Assembly (NCBI GenBank): GCA_944381635.1
Contig: CALWLY010000005.1
Coordinates: forward strand, 46,402 to 110,401
Source of the DNA: an uncultured Lachnospiraceae bacterium
GTDB taxonomy: Bacteria > Bacillota > Clostridia > Lachnospirales > Lachnospiraceae
Direction: 5' to 3'
DNA length: 64,000 bases
The translations under genes and the position numbers were made by a program. This document shows, in pieces, positions 63,251 to 64,000 of the stretch. The notes beneath the pieces are model-generated. The model was not told the origin of the DNA. It did not search any database and saw nothing but the letters and a program-made list of their open reading frames with translations. Numbering within the stretch: the first letter of the stretch is position 1; every line of letters starts with the position of its first letter.

Positions 63251-63284
63251 CTGTTATCCTATATAACTAAGATAACAGCTTTTC
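63244..63284 (-). terminator. Terminator of the tRNA cluster
   Basis: AGCTGTTATC (63249-63258) pairs perfectly with GATAACAGCT (63271-63280); on the minus strand it is followed by a T run. It lies 10 bp after tRNA-Leu. Confidence 0.8.
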
Positions 63285-63293
63285 TCTCCATAC

Positions 63294-63377
63294 TGCCGGC
63301 GACCGGACTTGAACCGGTACGGTGTTGCCACCGAGGGATTTTAAGTCCCTTGCGTCTGCCTATTCCGCCACGCCGGC
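63294..63377 (-). tRNA. tRNA-Leu (anticodon TAA)
   Basis: 84 nt with a full cloverleaf: acceptor GCCGGCG/CGCCGGC, anticodon loop CTTAAAA, a long class II variable arm (CGGTGGCAACACCG) and a TTCAAGT T-loop. Discriminator A; CCA is not encoded. Confidence 0.95.
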
Positions 63378-63406
63378 ATATCATTATTTTGCTTTAGAAA
63401 AAGCAA

Positions 63407-63479
63407 TGGGACCTATAGGGCTCGAACCTATGACCCTCTGCTTGTAAGGCAGATGCTCTCCCAGCTGAGCTAAGATCCC
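63407..63479 (-). tRNA. tRNA-Val (anticodon TAC)
   Basis: 73 nt; acceptor GGGATCT pairs with AGGTCCC (one G-T pair), anticodon stem CTGCC/AAGCAG with TAC, T-loop TTCGAGC. Discriminator A; no encoded CCA. Confidence 0.95.
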
Positions 63480-63486
63480 ATAAAAA

Positions 63487-63560
63487 CGACCCAGAAGGGA
63501 CTCGAACCCTCGACCTCCGCCGTGACAGGGCGGCGCTCTAACCAACTGAGCCACTAGGCC
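63487..63560 (-). tRNA. tRNA-Asp (anticodon GTC)
   Basis: 74 nt; acceptor GGCCTAG/CTGGGTC, anticodon stem CCGCC/GGCGG with loop CTGTCAC, T-loop TTCGAGT. Discriminator G, the AspRS identity base; no encoded CCA. Confidence 0.95.
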
Positions 63561-63629
63561 ATATCGTTTTTTACTTGTTTTATATTTTACACCAAAAAAG
63601 AAATTTTTTAAAGTCTTTTTTGATAAAAA

Positions 63630-63703
63630 TGGACCTTCGGGGACTCGAACCCAGGACCGACCGGTTATGAGCCGGTTGCTCTAACCAACTGAGCTAAAGG
63701 TCC
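63630..63703 (-). tRNA. tRNA with CAT anticodon (Met elongator or Ile2)
   Basis: 74 nt; acceptor GGACCTT/AAGGTCC, anticodon stem CCGGC/ACCGG with loop CTCATAA. It lacks the initiator-type features, so it is elongator Met or the TilS-modified Ile tRNA; sequence alone does not decide. The T-stem appears to have one T-C mismatch (CTGGG with CCCCG). Discriminator A; no encoded CCA. Confidence 0.9.
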
Positions 63704-63728
63704 GCAACCCTTAAGAAACATTTCTTAA

Positions 63729-63801
63729 AGCCGATGATCGGACTCGAACCGATAACCTGCTGATTACAAATCAGCTGCTCTGCCAATTGAGCCACATCGG
63801 C
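63729..63801 (-). tRNA. tRNA-Thr (anticodon TGT)
   Basis: 73 nt; acceptor GCCGATG/CATCGGC, anticodon stem CTGAT/ATCAG with loop TTGTAAT, T-loop TTCGAGT. Discriminator T; no encoded CCA. Confidence 0.95.
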
Positions 63802-63805
63802 ACGA

Positions 63806-63877
63806 TGACTCCAACGGGAATCGAACCCGTGTTACCGCCGTGAAAGGGCGATGTCTTAACCGCTTGACCATGGAGCC
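63806..63877 (-). tRNA. tRNA-Glu (anticodon TTC)
   Basis: 72 nt; acceptor GGCTCCA/TGGAGTC (one G-T pair), anticodon stem CGCCC/GGCG with TTC, T-loop TTCGATT. Only 4 bp separate it from tRNA-Thr. Discriminator A; no encoded CCA. Confidence 0.95.
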
Positions 63878-63926
63878 ATATTAGCTAAGGAAATTATCAC
63901 TATGCCTTGCGTAATCTTTTACGCAG

Positions 63927-63999
63927 CTCCCCCTGTTGGACTCGAACCAACGACACTGCGGTTAACAGCCGCATGCTCTACCGACTGAGCTAAGGAGGA
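63927..63999 (-). tRNA. tRNA-Asn (anticodon GTT)
   Basis: 73 nt, complete up to one base from the window edge; acceptor TCCTCCT/AGGGGGA, anticodon stem GCGGC/CCGC with loop TGTTAAC, T-loop TTCGAGT. Discriminator G; no encoded CCA. It is the first tRNA of the cluster visible here; the promoter is beyond the edge. Confidence 0.94.
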
Positions 64000-64000
64000 T

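Overview
The window is a chromosomal segment of a low-to-mid-GC anaerobic Firmicute, most likely a Lachnospiraceae member (Blautia-like). The evidence is a pyruvate:ferredoxin oxidoreductase, a stand-alone AICAR formyltransferase paired with an archaeal-type IMP cyclohydrolase, folate ECF transport under a THF riboswitch, YesM/YesN-type two-component systems, DUF975 and DUF6106 proteins, and a large-serine-recombinase element of the Tn4451/TnpX kind. Genus and species are inferred, not proven.

Layout. 1-5 kb: the tail of a GyrI-like regulator, then on the minus strand a YitT-type membrane protein, argS, queH and a small alarmone synthetase whose predicted 5' leader is made of 11-bp tandem repeats. 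5.3-7.4 kb: a MarR regulator and a MepA-like MATE pump (+). 7.4-27.6 kb: a large minus-strand glycan locus. In transcription order it has a THF riboswitch, folT, a YesM-type kinase, a YesN-type regulator and a lipoprotein binding protein; then two LplB/YtcP-type permeases, a second paralogous binding protein, a 1029-aa GH3, a YicI-type GH31 alpha-xylosidase, a GH3 beta-glucosidase and a GH95-like alpha-fucosidase broken by one in-frame TAA. This enzyme set fits uptake and cytoplasmic dismantling of (fucosylated) xyloglucan oligosaccharides. No ABC ATPase is encoded, so a shared MsmK-type ATPase elsewhere is presumed.

28.2-38.5 kb: nifJ (+), whose terminator palindrome has been split by a 4.2-kb mobilizable element (31833-36066) carrying a DUF6061-like protein, a membrane protein, MobC, a small acidic protein and a large serine recombinase. 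The element has no relaxase. Next come a divergent orphan MraY-like transferase and a CPBP protease. 38.7-47.8 kb: glnS, a DUF975 protein, a PAS-GGDEF protein, then guaB, a ZTP riboswitch, purO and AICAR formyltransferase (purine synthesis), and a DUF6106 protein. 48-55.9 kb: a small membrane protein, dapF, a membrane-anchored protein, nadE, hslO, a methyltransferase, a COG2426 protein and hisC. 56-63 kb: a TTG-initiated His/Cys-rich Ig-repeat surface protein behind a structured leader, a polysaccharide deacetylase, a VanY/LdcB carboxypeptidase, a probable beta-propeller protein and a membrane acyltransferase. 63.3-64 kb: seven tRNA genes (Asn, Glu, Thr, Met/Ile-CAT, Asp, Val, Leu), none encoding CCA.

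The most noteworthy items are the recombinase insertion into a perfect 30-bp terminator palindrome, the apparent three-component sensor (binding protein, kinase, regulator) downstream of a folate riboswitch, helically phased repeats in front of the transporter promoter, the 11-nt repeat leader of the alarmone synthetase, the ZTP-switched purO operon, the nonsense-interrupted GH95 gene, and a new-looking family of about 140-bp intergenic hairpin repeats.
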